Source: Coptis chinensis (Eukaryota; Streptophyta; Magnoliopsida; Ranunculales; Ranunculaceae). From it: a stretch of DNA of 64,000 nucleotides. Where the stretch lies: NCBI GenBank assembly GCA_015680905.1, contig CM027378.1, positions 38,661,001 to 38,725,000 of the forward strand. Direction: 5' to 3'. How positions within the stretch are numbered: position 1 is the stretch's first letter; the number at the start of each line of letters is the position of its first letter. The notes below the pieces were generated by a model. It had not been told where the DNA came from. It did not search any database and saw only the letters and a list, made by a program, of their open reading frames with translations. The translations under genes and the position numbers were made by a program. Shown piece by piece: positions 1 through 15,200 of the stretch.

Positions 1-410
1 TGCCTACTAACAATCATTGTTAAATATCAATATCAAAATAAAGGACTACTCAACAATGAGTAAATTAGATTGTTGGAAACTAAAACGCTCATTCAGGAAA
101 AAATAACAATTAACATTCAAATTTCCACAGAAAATCTAATTCCTAAAACCAGCTATTTGTTCAGAAAAAATCAGTTTCAAATCTGACTAGAACACCAACC
201 GGCAAGGTGGTGCATTGGATAGTAATCCTCAAAATTCATTGAGTTCAAAGACGCAACTTAGCCTTCACTGAATTTTCCAACACGTAACCCGCTATTTCAC
301 CATCTTCGGCTCTTTACTTGCAAGTTACAAGAAGTATACCGCATACACATATGCGCTGCAGCTTTTAGCAACCAAGGCCTGCAGACTGGTAGATACAAAA
401 AGGAAATTCA
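1..410. other. 3' flank of the TDP1-related gene; nothing else seen
   Basis: AT-rich sequence downstream of the stop codon at 411. It should include the 3' untranslated region, but I see no clear polyadenylation signal and no other gene. Confidence 0.5.
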
Positions 411-3400
411 TCAATTGTCGGCTGAATCTACTTGGCTCCAAAGTGTCTCGGCATAAGCCTTTTCTTCTTCTTTTTCTTCGGAAACATACTCAGCCACCTC
501 TACCATCTCCTCCTCTTCAGGAATCTCATCCATCATCTCTTTCACAACCTCGTGCTCCTCATTAACTTCTCGTTCAGCAAGTTCAGCAACAGCCTCCCTC
601 ATGGCTTTCGCTGTTGCCGCCCGATCTCTGGGCCGATATTTTGGCGCTGGGAGGATAAAGGGTAATGTAATATCATCAAAGCTTAAATTCTGTTGGCTGA
701 TTTCCAAAGATATATTCACTGGAGGAACAATGAAAATGATCCCAAGCTCATAATTACAGATGTGGAGTCTCGCACCAAGAGAACAATTTGTTTCTGCAAC
801 TCCAAATTTTAGACCAGTTGATGTTGTTGGACGTCCCCAGGCAGCCGGACTAAAATTATGTGATCCACAATATACCCATCCAAAAGATGAAGAATTTGTG
901 TTAGAATAGAAGCGTCTTCTTGCTACCTGCATCAAACAAATTTTATTAGTAAAAAAATGTGAATGTAGATTACGCCTACCAGTTTGGATTAAAAAACATA
1001 TAGAAAAGTGTAAGAATGTACATAATATACCCAAAAACAATCTTTATTAACCAAATTTGTTTTATTGAAGTATCTACTGACGGAGTGGTTTACTTGGCCG
1101 CATAAAAATCCAACAGGAGAACCTAAGTCTCTGGCAGGAAGGCAGGCCGCTGCCTCTTCCAATGCTTACCCATATGTATTTTATTAAAATTCTCTTCCAC
1201 TCATTTGTATATTAGACATTTAGACCTTCTCCTAGCTAGGCGTCCCTATGTGCAACTACCAGCAACTCTTGCAGGTTCATTAACTATTTATTGGTTTCTA
1301 GCCAAGTCACATTGACACGGATACAAAGTGTCCAACAAGGCAATCTGTATGAAGTAGGACACAAGGATACAACTAATTAAAAAGAAAACTATTTCTATTC
1401 TTTAGTTACACAACTAATTCTTGGGGTCAAGACCTTACAAAGTGCCTCCTTTACAAATATATAACTACGAAAGTGGCATACTACGGAGTTGTAACTATGT
1501 GAATAGTTTCCTTGGTCCTTTAGGGTATAAAATAAACCCTAGTTTGAAATCGTATGCACAACGTGTCCGTGTGTCTGACACGAGTGTCAGAGGGTTTGTA
1601 TGTCCGACAGGAACTTTATAAGAATATGAAGTGTCTGTGTTACTTGAATTTCTAGGTAATACAAAATTTTCATAGTGCGGATATAGTCGTCTACCATGAA
1701 CTGCATATATTCCATGCCTTGCCTGCACATGATTCTACAATTTTATACAGGAAACTGTTCACCCAGCTTCTAAAACACAAATCCTGTCATCAATATAAAA
1801 AATTGAAACTTTACCTTGACATGCATTGGGTAACCCACTCTGTGACTAGGGTAAGGAATTGCATCATGAAATATGTCTGCTGATCTCAACCTTTGCCATG
1901 TCCCCTGGCCAAATAAAATTCAACTCCATATCAAACAAATACTTGACACAGCATCTTTTAATACCAAACAGCACTTCAGCTATAACTATCATAAATATTA
2001 TTCAAACTTCCCCACAAGCACAGCAAACTAGAGCGACAGTAAGACCATAGTAAAAAACAAAAGTGGTCAGTTGAAAGACCACAAACATGAAAATAAACAT
2101 AGAGGAACACCTGCAATCCCAACATCTCCTTTCTAAAGTTTTTGATTTGTCTGCCACTTTCTAGAGCAAGAAGAGTGGCACATAATCGATATGACTACAC
2201 GGTCAAAAGAAAGAAATATTGAACCTTTAATCATTCCATCGAGACACGGATAAACACCTGTAATATGTTGTTTGCAGCCATTATTGTCGTCTTGACCAGG
2301 CCTTGTGAAATAGCGCAATTTGAAGACTTATCAGAAAACAGTTTCGAAAAACTCTGCAACTAACCAACTCTAAAAAAATCTTCAATTTAAAGAAGTGAGT
2401 GTTTGCCCAAAGCGGGAAACTGCCTCCTTTCTTCTTCGCAGATAGCTTTTTGTCTTTTTGCTTTCTGTTTTCTGCTTTGTAACCAAACACCCCCGATGTT
2501 GGTTTACACTTCTTTGATTTTCGACAATGTGAGAAACGTCTCAACCATACCGACATACCGGGTTAGGATTCTTAGCCAAAATATTGTGTGGTTCCGAGTT
2601 TTGGATAATTTATGTCAAGTAAAGTCCAATTTTCCGAGATACACTTTTGATAATAATTATTGGGCGAGAAATGTGTGCAAAAGTTGATGAGGTGTCCCCT
2701 TAATATTCCAGTACCACGTTCTCTCTCTACCAACTTTGAATTAATAAGAGGCAACTTTTGAAAGTTAAGGCAACATTGTCTGTGCATTATTCTGAAAGTG
2801 GTCTTAATGAAAAAACTGGTAAAAGATTATGCATTTATGCGAACAACTTAGGTCGTTTGCCAATGGCTAAAATTGCTCAAAATTCAATAAAACTTTCATT
2901 CAAGTAGTTATCGTTTGAGACTTTATTGGGTAATATGGGAAAAAAACGTTTCAACTTGAGCAACTTTGCTACTCTGAGATCTGGCTGCATCAGAGGTAAA
3001 ATTATCAACTACTTAAAGTGGCTTCAAACAGTCTCAGCAGTACAAAAGAGCTACAATCTGCTTAATTAGATCTAGTGAATTCATCTTAACAGGTTAAAAT
3101 GGTGGGACCTGAAACCACTTATAGGCTAAAATTCATACCTCCGAAAGGCAAAGCAATCGCCTAAAAGGCCAAATTCCACAAGATGCATCTTTGACTCTTT
3201 CAATAGTAGGGAAAATGATCCTCATGGAAGGATTTTTAAACTCTGCATTGGCATTCCAGCGTCCCCACTGCCAAGCAAAAAGTACCCGAGTGATACATAA
3301 GTTCATATACAAGCTTTCATAAGTAGTAAATCAGAAGCATTAAAGAGTACCTCAGGATCAGACTCGTCTGACTCTGGAAATTGGGTTGACATTTTCCCAG

Positions 3401-6400
3401 CGGCAGATGAAAAAGCAGCTAAAAACTGTAAATTAATTGATGTTCCGATAGAGGATGAACCTTCCAAAGAGAAAAAAGATAATAAGACTTAAATGATAAA
3501 AGATGATTTCTTGATTTTTTTTTATGTGTATCATTGTTTCACTATCTCACCATAAACAAAATCGGTTTCTTCTAATTCCGGCCAGTTGTATTGACCTAGC
3601 ACCTAGTGTAGCAAAAGCAAGAAAAGCATGGTTAAAGGTTCTATGAATAAATTTTAATATCAAGTTTACCAAATAATCATTTTAAGAACTCGAGAAAGGA
3701 GCGGAAATTAGCAGACCTTTACCTGGTTATCACAACTAGTCAAGAAACCAGTTACCAAGAAAAATATATATACATATACAAATCACCTTTACCAAAGAAA
3801 ATCAAACCAGAAATCTATTAACTTTGACTTGTTCAATAGGAAAGCCTAGCCTAAATCACTTCCGAAGCACATCATGTCACACTTGCTCCTTGGTATTCCC
3901 ATACTAGAGCTTGATCTTTCCTTTTGCTTCTACTCTGAGATAGTAATACTTAACTGCAATATGCTTTGTTCTGCTATGACATACCGGTTCTTTGCTATCG
4001 CTATTGCTGAGTTATTGTCACAATAAATCTCAGTAAGCTCCTTTTGTTTCTGCCCCATGAAGGGATGTAAATGGGGCGGGTCGGGGCGGGTCATACCCGC
4101 TCCATCCCCACTTGAAAGGCAGTCAGGGATTCCCCATACCCGCCCACCCCCCATTAACCTATTTAACAAAAAATAATTCTTTATTTACTTATCTAACTAA
4201 ACTATTTTTCATCTAAATATTAAATATACTTCATGAATTTTGCATTAAACTAGTGGAAAGATGGTCATGGTTTCAAGAATGAGATCATTATTTTAATTCT
4301 ACTCTTGCAACACTTTTAGAGATTTTAGAAATTAAGTTTAATTAGTATTTGGTTGTTTATGCAATTTTTATGTAAAGGGTATTTTAAATTACGAATTCTA
4401 ATTCCGGAGAAAGCCATTGGGCCATAGGTAAAGTTGAAGATTAATAAAGTTTTGTCAATTTAGAGAAAGGTTTTATAAGTTTAATTCTTCACGAATAACA
4501 AGGTTGTCTAACCCAAAATCGAAATAGGCTTTGAAATTCGGATTCAAAGTCATATCTTGGTCATACGAGTGCATCATTATTACTAGTTGCAAATTACTTG
4601 TATGGAATTGGGAGTCAAATGCTCCTACTGTTAGAGAAATAAAAAGTTAGATATGATATTTTGATGGCAATATGGAAATATATTATCAGGCCATCTTGAT
4701 CTTGGTTTTGTACTTATGGGTTTGGGCAAAAAAAAAAAAAAGAAACACAGCCTATCTCTGGTCCTTACATTCTCTAGAGTTTTTGTCTATCATCAAGATA
4801 TCTCTAGACACTGTTATTCAGTCATTGTCTAGAAATATCTAATAACAACTACGACTCCTACAAATTGCAACAGCTTTAACAGATTTTAACAAATTATTAT
4901 GGTACCCCATTAAGGGTTTCGTTCCCCACATGAATAGGAAATCATCTTGGATCCTGGAATAATTTTAGTTATCTACCACTTACCCGTGTGAATGCCTTTT
5001 GAGAAAACCCCACACCCATAGGCCACGCTTTGGTTTGGGCCCTTGGGTGGCAAAGTGAGGACAATTTCAACTATTAGTATGTTGCGGACCATTAGAAATT
5101 GGGTATATGAGGTTGAAATAGCCAGTGACATAGATCCTGAATAAAATGTAAAGGTGACCAGTGATAGATCAAAGAAACACACGGCGTAGAGGAGGTAATG
5201 GCAACTCACATGAACGTGATGAACCACAAAATGATACACCACAATCTGCCATCACTCACCAAGCATTCATGGAGGTTGTGATAGCGTCCATCAGGAAGTG
5301 CGTCTACGGCTGGGCTATTAAATCGTTGAGTACTCCCCGAGTTATCGGTGAGTACTCGTTACTCGCTGCTTAGCCGACCTGACTAACAATTTAATCCCCG
5401 ATTACAATCGGGCTCAAAAACTCGATTAGTCGAGTAATTGTGTTCACTATTTCAATGTTAAACATTGAACTCGACATTTCGCCGATTCGACCAACCCTCG
5501 ATTCTGTAAAGTTCTACATTTTAATCATATTTATTTTAGTTGATTGAGTGTTTTAATTGTTTATTGATTGATTGGGTTCTTAACTTCATTATGTTGGTAT
5601 TTCAAAGTTAAATATATTTAATAATTATTTGTAAAGAAATATAGTGTTATGAAAAATCGTTTGATTAATCCCCGACCGATTACACCTACTCGCTACTCGC
5701 TATTCAAGCGAGTAGCGACCGAGTAGCGATTTAACTGCACAGGTCTATGGTTTCTTCCAAGACTACTACCGGATGCAGGAAGGACACTCACCTCCTAGGA
5801 TGTTGCCCTATGAAGCACGGATACTCCTATAAAGGTGAAGTATCGGTATCCGACACGTATCCGATACGGATACGTCCGGATACGCGTCCGATACGTGTCG
5901 GATACGCGATTTAGAGTATCCGATTTTTTAATTAATTTTTTAATTTCCGATACGTGGGGGATACGTGGGGGATACGCCGAAATATTAATCTCACAATTTT
6001 TTTTTAGAATTTCAAAAAAAAAAAAAATAAGAAATAAAATCCAAAATAAAAAGAGATGCAAAAGAAGAAAAATGAAATAATTAAGTGGTACCTGACTAAC
6101 TAATTCTAATCTGCAAAAAAATAGAACTTTCTTTTAAAACCTCCATTGATAAATCTTGAAAACCTTCTTTTTAAAACCCTATGAAATCAATGGGAGAGAG
6201 TGAGAGACTGATATCAATGGGAAATGAGAGAGAGAGACAGTAGAAATTGGAGAGGAGTCGGATATCAATGGGAGAGAGGGGGCTGATTTCAGACCAAGTA
6301 AAAAAGGGAAAAATATTTAATTATATAATATATATATATATATATATTATTCAAACGTATCTATGACGTATCCGTATCCTATATTTTTGAAAAATGCCGT

Positions 6401-9400
6401 GTTCGCGTATCCGTGTTGTGTCGTATCCGTGTCGCGTATCGGTATCCGTGCTTCCTAGATGTTGCCCACAAATGGGAACTCCAGGTGGAACTTCCGACCA
6501 CACAAGTGTTGGTGACTTCCAAGGAAGAAACCACAACTTCCTAAGGAAAATATTCCGATAATAGCTTTCTTTTTTTAATTAGTTGTGTTCCCGTGTCCTA
6601 CTTCATATAGGTCCCGTGTCGGACACCGCCACGAGTATCTGTGTCAATGTGACTAAGACATGGAGTACATCGCCCTTCAGGCCAGAGTAATAGGCTACTC
6701 TGATATCTCATTAAACTATTTATTAGCAGATTGGCCCCAGGAACTTCATATTACTATGTGATGCTTTAGACACCCAATATGGGAATATAAATCCGACAAA
6801 ATTTTGTCAGAATAAAATCTTTGAACCACTTTAAATAAGGGTGTACTTGTCAATTACTAAATTTTAGTTACAAGGTAAAGTAGTACACCCATATAACATA
6901 ACTTTCCAAAAAGCATGATGAAAAGTGAGCATTACTAAACTACCGCTACCAACCTAGACCTGCTGGATTTTACAATTGTCTCCATGTCATGACTTTAAAG
7001 TGGGAGTTAAACAACAACATGAGCACACCCTGATATTTGCATGAACAGGTAACTGAAACAGAACTAGCTGAAGTACTAATACAATGAGCAGTAAAATTCC
7101 TAACTTACCTCCTGTAAACGTGAAAGTCCTACGCACCTCTGCAAGGACGCAACAAGCGAGCATATGGAAGCAACATGTTCAGTACAGAACAAACTTGATA
7201 TTTCAGTAAAACAGGGCCCCTGCAAACGATTATCATAAGTAGCACATCTTTCATCTAACAATATTCTCAAGGGTTCAATGATAACAAATTCACTACGTTA
7301 TATGGACACCATATTTCAAAATAATCCGTGTCGGATACGTAACCAGGTGTCCATGTCGGACACACGAGCACATAGTGCATGTGATATACTCCAATTTTTT
7401 ATAATTCGCAGTGTCAGACGCTTCGTATGTGTCGGATAGTCAATGTAACTTAGCAAATTCAAACTCCCAATGAAGTAGCCAAAGAAAAAATTATAAGGGA
7501 TATAGGACATGCCTGTGAGACATACATTATCAGCTGTACTTTGTTGTTGCTTCCTTCCAAAGCAGCCGCAAGTACTTCTTTTGGATATATATACGCAGAG
7601 AAACAAAAAAAACCAGAATCACATAATGGAGCTACCCACTTTGCAATATCTCTTGGCAGAAACCCAAGTTGAATATAATCTGGTCCACAAGACAGTGCAT
7701 TACAGTTAATTAAAGAGCATGGCATAGTAGGTAAATCCGTAAGATTTTTTCCCAGAGTAAATAAAAGTGCATTTTCCTAGATCATTCTTCCTTAAATTGT
7801 ATCGGAAGACCAGCATACATAGTATTCCACCCTTAGATATTTGAGATAACACTTTCAAAGAACAGGCAGCTGTTACTAGTAACGAGGATCTTCAAAACTA
7901 ATCTCATTGCACATCTTAAAAATATCATTCTTTTGGTCATCTAGACATGTTGGTGTGACATGAAGAACACAAAGATGTACAGTTTTTCCAAAATCACAAC
8001 CAGAGAGCACCACAAGAACAATATAAAAATAAATGGATAAATAAACAAAACCCAAAACAATAACAAAAAACAGATAAAAATCCAGCACTGCTTCCTCCCA
8101 TTTGATTATAATACCTTTGGTGATTTGACATTAGGGTCTATCGAATTCCTTAGTCACGTCTGCTAGTTTTTTTAAAGGTTACATGGACACGCCATATTCT
8201 GAAAAAAATCTGTCGGATACGTATCCACGTGTCCGTGTCCGTTTCCGTGTCGGACACATATTGTATTTAATTTACCTCGAATTTCTGATTTACCATCTAA
8301 TTTAATAAATTTATAATTATTAAAAAATTAATTAATTATTCCTATCCGTGTCCCCGTGTTGATCTTCAACTGCTCGCCGTATCCGACACCTCGTATCTGT
8401 GTCGGACACCAACACGCGTGCCCGTGTCAATGTAACCTAGTTTTTTTTGGATCAGATGTCTGCTAGTTTTATATTTTGAAGAATCAATTTGTAACACACT
8501 TGTCCATTAACTTTGTGCAATACAAGAATACATAAACATAATGAGTTTCTCCGGGATAAAGAAAAAAAAATGCAGAAACGAACAAATCAACAATAAGTAA
8601 TGTTTCTGAAACATACCTCCTTCAGAAAATTCATCAAGGTCGCAAATGAGAACACTAACAGCATTGGCATCGGCAGGAATATTCTTATATCTTCTTAATA
8701 CAACTTCCAACATCCCAAATTCATTTTCCTGGCATTTTCTGAGAAAAGCAGCCAGTGTCTTCAGAGCTGCTCCATTCGAATCAGCCGCAGAATGAAAGCG
8801 GTGTTTCAAACCAACTAATGATGCTTCAACAGAACCTAGAAACTTGATGCGACTCAACCGTGCTACGCAGTGATTACCCTGGTCAAGACAAAAGGATCTG
8901 AGTATTAACACAGACACAAGAACCCATTAAGACCTCTTAAAATGTAGTTTGTCAGTTCATGTAATATCACTCAAATGAGATACAAAATCAAAATCAGTCC
9001 TCAAACAGATGCTGTATTAGCACCAAAGGACTTGTTAGCACCACAGGCAAGCTCAAATTATTAGTCATTTAGTCATATATCTCCACAAGAAGTTGGGTTT
9101 CCTATAACAAAATCCAAACTAATCAGGATTACTAAACCCTTAGGAACCACAAAACAAGCTCTAACGATGCCGTATCCAAGGCTTAGAGACGAGCATCTTT
9201 GATTTGGCTTGCATTGATCCCCAAGTAACCAAAACCTACCTTCCTGAATTGGACTGCTACCCAAAGACATGAAAAGAACTAAAATAATAGATAAAGAAGT
9301 AAGGGGTACTCTATATGGTTCATAACATATCACAAAAACCTATAATTCTACCACAAATACAAAGTCTACTTACAGATAAAAAGTACTTTGACTCCAATGG

Positions 9401-11304
9401 ATATGGAGTCTTGTGGCTGTGCATTCCAGGGACTGAAGCAATCAAATATCCATTGGCCCCTCCAAATTCGTATTTAGTCAACTCTGTGATCCAATATGCC
9501 TCACTCGGTACATCAACCACAAGTGATGCCATAAATCCAGCAAGCTGGGCAGCAAAATCTGACTTGAACCCTTCCATTTTACCTTCCTCAGTAGAAGTAA
9601 AGAGAGCTGAATAATCAGGTTGACATCTGCGAGGAAAATCTTGCCACCATACTGTATTGGTCACACTATTCCACTGCCAAAGTCAACAAAGTTTGAATAG
9701 TTATGCAATAACTTAGGAAATAGCAAAAGATAGGTCCAGTACATAGTAAGCAAAAATATTCTAATTAACCAGGATAAGACAAAAAGCTAATGAGCTTATT
9801 GTCAAAACAACAAAAACTACACCAAAGGATGGCCTCACTAGACAAAGAAAAGTGAAAAACAGCAAACCGCCTTCTAGAAACTACACCAACCACCAGTCCA
9901 GTCAATAGTACAAAACAAATGCACAGAATGCCATTACCTTACTATGGGGATAAAAAATTATTTTCAAATAAATAGAAATCAAACAGTTTATTTTTGAATA
10001 AAAATGTGTTTTTTCAGTCAAATAAATACCTTTTGAAATACAGAAAGGCAATCCAAACAACTCCTTAGAAGTCTTAGAATACGTGTCCTCAAGGGCCTTC
10101 CACATCTAATTTGTAGTACTAAGAAACTGAACAACGTAAGCAACATATGGTTCCATACGAAGCCATAACCAGGTTATCACCATAGACATCTCAGTCCAAT
10201 AGCAAAAACACTGAATCCCATGGAGAGAGAAGAGAATAATCAAGAGATCCGTTTAATAGAAAATACCCAATATATAGGTTTGGCTGAAATAAGCAAAGAA
10301 ACAACTATTTGTTAAAGGCTTCAAAGAAAATCACCATGCACAAAAAAATTGCAAATCCACAAAAATTTGGTGATCTGAAAATAGCTCCCACCAAACTAGA
10401 GTAATTCCTCTGTTATTACCACACTACATTGATCAATCAACAAATCCCAAGAACATCATTTTATGTTGCATAAATAAACAAATCTTAGGGTTTTCCTAAA
10501 CTTCAATCAAACCAGCAAATGTAAAGGGTTCAAGAAAAGAAAAAAAAAAATTGTGGAGGAGAGATTAACTCGGCGCTCTAATACCATCTTTTAGTTGGAG
10601 CATCCAATTGAAAACCAATTGGCTATAACTGGAACTTCCCCAGGAACTTATGTACTATGATGCCAGTGTTTAAATTTTTGATATAATACAATTAATCTCA
10701 ACACAGTGGCGTGACTTGAGCCTAACACGTAAACTTTGATTTTACTGTGTGACACAGAGCATAGATAGGCTATTTGGGGACAAATCCGAAATAGTCTGCT
10801 CTGATACCAAGTCAAAGTATATGTTTGTTATTGAACAACAAACATAGAAATGCAAAAAGAAAGAAAGAAAGCCGAAAACATGGAGAAATTCCAAAAAAAA
10901 AGTACAACCTTAATTTATTTTGACCCTGGCTCCTGCATATATAAATAATAACTTGAAAAGAAAATTTTCAGGTCTAACCTCAATTATACTGAGTTTGTTG
11001 TTATTAAAACACAATCTTCCAAATTTTCATGAAATACGATTGCAATCTATAAGCATCATTTACCTCCCACCAATTTAAATTTTAATAACATAATAATTCA
11101 TTATTGTTGTCTTTCGTACATGTTTTCTTCTATTACTAATTATTTCCCTAGTCACACAACATAGGTTATGATATGCGATGACATCATTCCATGCCACTCC
11201 ACTCACAGCCAATCAATTTTAATTTGGATCCAAAAGTTTAAGACCATCAAAACCAGCCATGCAGAAGCAACGGACTTGTAACTTGCACTCTGTGGGGTAA
11301 GAGG

Positions 11305-11344
<40 letters not shown>

Positions 11345-12201
11345 TGTGAATGCTACCGTCCCCCAAAAAGTTTTGGCGGAAGCGTTCCATGGTAAGATTG
11401 TTGTTGGTCTTAAGAGGGAGTTTGTGTTATCTGCTCGTCAAAAAGCAGTCATTGGATGCTTGTAGTCAGAACACGCAAAGGATTTTCTACTTGCTATTCC
11501 GATGGAAAGACTTGGACAGCGTATGTCGCCAGTGGAGTATCGTTCTATTCTCCGGTACCGTCTCATGATTCATTTGTACTCTGATGGTGGTATATGCCCT
11601 GTTTGCAAAAAAAATATACTAGATGCTTTCGGGGACCATACAGCACATTGTAGACATTTTCCAGGTTTTAAATACCGACATGATCATGTCTGAGATATTT
11701 TATGTGATGCATTTTGGAGGGATGGGGTACAAGTGAAGAAAGAGACTCCCGTGAATTTTCTCACTGATCCGAATGAGGGAAGATCTACACTTCGGCCTGC
11801 GGATGTATTGATCTACAGTTAGTCTGAGGGGAGACATGCATGTGTTGATGTAACTGAAGCCTCTCCGTTGGTAGGGCTTGGGAATGGAGTCTTTGAGGTG
11901 GGAGAAACAACTAAGAGAGCAGCGACAAGGAAGATGGAGAAGCATGAGAAAGCTTGCACGGCTAACCAGCATTGTTTCATTCTATTTAGTTTCGACACTT
12001 TCGGTTTATTGGAACAACAGTCTGTTGAGCTTCTCAAAAGACTTCAGAAAGTTATGGGCAGTAACGTTATGACAGTTGGTTCTAACGAGTTTGTTTTTAG
12101 AAGAATAGGATTTGCTATTCAGAAAAGACTTGCGACGCAGCTTGTTGCACGCTTGTCCTAAGTATTTGTAAAATTCCTTATCAGTATCAATAAAATTTCC
12201 A

Positions 12202-12235
<34 letters not shown>

Positions 12236-15200
12236 ATGAGACAACTCGAAGATTTTGGGTCAAAATCATAAACCAAGAAAACATCGCTGCTCAAGTTCCC
12301 AATACAAATAACTTTCTCAAGTCGTGATAAACATTTAGTCGCTTATCCAACATCGAAACTGAAATAACTTCCATATCAAAATATCTAGTATTTAGCCTCC
12401 CAACCCATCCAACATTGCCAACCTCGGAGCCAATGAGTACAACAGGTTCCAAGACTTATATTCCTCGATCTCCCACAATTCCAAACAATGAACCAGTTAA
12501 AAACAATAAAGAAGTGGATATCTAACCAAAATAAAGCTCTAGTACCCCTTTCTAACTAAGATGCATACTATAATGCAAGATAAAGACTGCAGTTCACATA
12601 AAGCACATTATTGACGACAAAACATGTCCAATCACTGACTTGAAAGAATTTGACCAGCGTAAACAGTCCGTAATAATTATTTAATTAAGATTTGTTTTTA
12701 CAATATATATTATTCAAACATGCATCTTCGAAAATGTATGCATCTTTGAAAATGTAGTTGGTCTTTGATCAATTGACTGGATTCGTGAAACAACTTGGCC
12801 CGTAATATTTCGTATTGAGTCTTGTGATACTCATGGATATATGTTGAAACTAAAAGAAAGTAAGAAACAAGCATAACTAACTATTATATGTACAGGAGAA
12901 AAAACCCAAAAGAAATAGAAAAAATATTCGAAAACAAAGCAGTTGAAAGTCTGTAATTGTTTTTTCATAAAATGAAATCAAATTCTCACCTGTTTTGAAA
13001 CTAAATTTGCTGATGTAACAACAATACGGATACTACTATCCCTTTGCAAGACCAACAACTTTGGGTGATGACACGCAATGCCTTGTTTCTTACGATCTTT
13101 ACCAAAGGCTATAACATCTGGAAATGGAGGATAGCTAAAACAAAATTGATAAGGGAACTTATATAAGCTAATTTCCTACAACAAGATACTTTTCAAATAA
13201 ACAGAAATTGACTTACATCACCAGTAAGTTGGGGAAATTCTCAAAGGGAGCAGACATCCTTTTATCAGGACTTGAACTCCAACATCTCTTTGTGTTATGA
13301 CATGCAATAGTCACAGGCAGATTATTGGGGACCTCACAGTATTGCAGAAACCTGCCCAGTTTGTTTCTCATGAGCAAAATATTACAACAAACAAGAAATC
13401 TAAGGAAAGTGATAAATAAATAACTAACTAGAAGTCTACAAGAGCGTTGCACACGCTTTTTTATTTTATACTCAACAATTATCTAGAGCCCCTTGATGTC
13501 GTATTCTTATAATTTTATCTGCAACATAAGATTTCAAATAGTACTAACAGTAAGAGTTCTAAGGACCCAAACTAAAGTTTCTATTCTTATTCTTGTAACT
13601 CTATTATTTTCTTATATATATTTAAGTAATACAAGTCCGAAACTAAAGTCGTATAATCTTTTTCTCCAAACTTCTTCTCCATCAACAAAAATACAATTTT
13701 ACTTGGTATCAGAGCATCAAGTCAATAACCGATCATTTCCTATTCTTCTTTCACTGAACTATATCTATAAGGAGGCTATTATCATATTAATAATAACCTT
13801 GCCTCCTTAAACCCCAAAAATAAAAAATAAAAAAATAGCCGGGGTTTTATTCCTTAGGCCAACATGGCTGGCTACCTAAACAATAAATTGAGAAAAAATA
13901 AATAAATAAAAAGTCCCAAACAGTACTTGTATAAAACAGATTACATCAACATCTTTAATCACTTTGCAAGACCCTGGAGGAGTGTATGATACTATGATTG
14001 ATCTTTTAGTAATTTGGTCTTTAGCTCACCATGTTTGGTAACTATTCCTTCCTTCCTTTTGTTAAACCTTGGTCATCTCCTTCTAACTTTAAAGAGGTGT
14101 TGGGGTCAAGGATATTACAGAGGTACTGGTAAATAAAAATGAAGTTGCTAGTGCCATGGTGAAGCATCTACCTACAACTATTGGTTGGATATTATGGAAG
14201 GAAAAAATATGATAAGTTGTAAACTAAAGCTGTATTTGCACAAGACAAGGTGGATTGCGTATTTGTACCTTAAGGGAGATAGCTAGTGGACGAGCCATGA
14301 AACGAATAAACATTGTTTACAACTCTAATCTTTGTTGGTTATCCCTACAATTTTCTCCCCTTTCTTCTACTTCTCTCAAAAACTCTACTTTCTCGTTCTT
14401 CTAAATCACGTTGTGCTTCCACTACTTACTTCTACTTGTCAAATTGTCATAAACATCGACGGAGTTGACAAATAACAAACGATGCCAAAAACATAATAAC
14501 AAATTACAATTAAAGTCCTGAAACCTTAACTCTCTAAGCAATGGAACTACCCTTAACCAATCAAATTAAGTTCTTTAATCTCAACCATGATTAAGTGTAT
14601 GTTCTTTGCCTTTTTCTAAAAAGTTATTCTATAGTGTTCATGTCATATATCCCATACAATTGCTTTCGGCAAATGAATAGCAACCATTTACTTTTGTCAA
14701 AGAAGATTGATACTTCAATCCTTAACGCCTCCTTGTAACACTCCTTAATTCCCAAGATTAGTTGAACTACGCGGGAAATTGAGTATATATATATATATAC
14801 TCTCTAACGGACATCCGCAAGCAGACCAAATCTAAATAGGGAACATCACATGACTTTTACATACACTCGCTCTAAAAAATAGAAAGTTAATCTCCTATTT
14901 CTATTTCTCTCCCACGGGTCCCACCTTTGTGACCCATCTTCACTCTTTTCTATCTTGTCTCTTTTTTCTCTCCTGAAACTTCTCTCTTGTCTTCTTCATC
15001 ACTCACCTTTTTCTTTGTCTTTTATCTCAAATTTTATACGGTTTCGATTTACAGTCTCCATCTTTTGTTTGAATAGATTAGTTAACCCCATTTGGGTTCT
15101 CGAATTTATGGAGATTTGCTCCACTCTAGAATTATGAAGAGGTTCTGCCACATTGTTGAAAGTTGTTTGAAGGTTTAATAGTGACGACTCCATTAACCCC

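Noticed and set aside
7505-7535. GT donor (GTATGT) for exon 6 of the TDP1-related gene
   Set aside because: Using it shifts the frame and gives a stop inside exon 7; the GC donor keeps the known protein pattern.
12006-12284. Minus-strand open frame with a run of Phe
   Set aside because: The Phe run is the complement of the LINE poly(A) tail.
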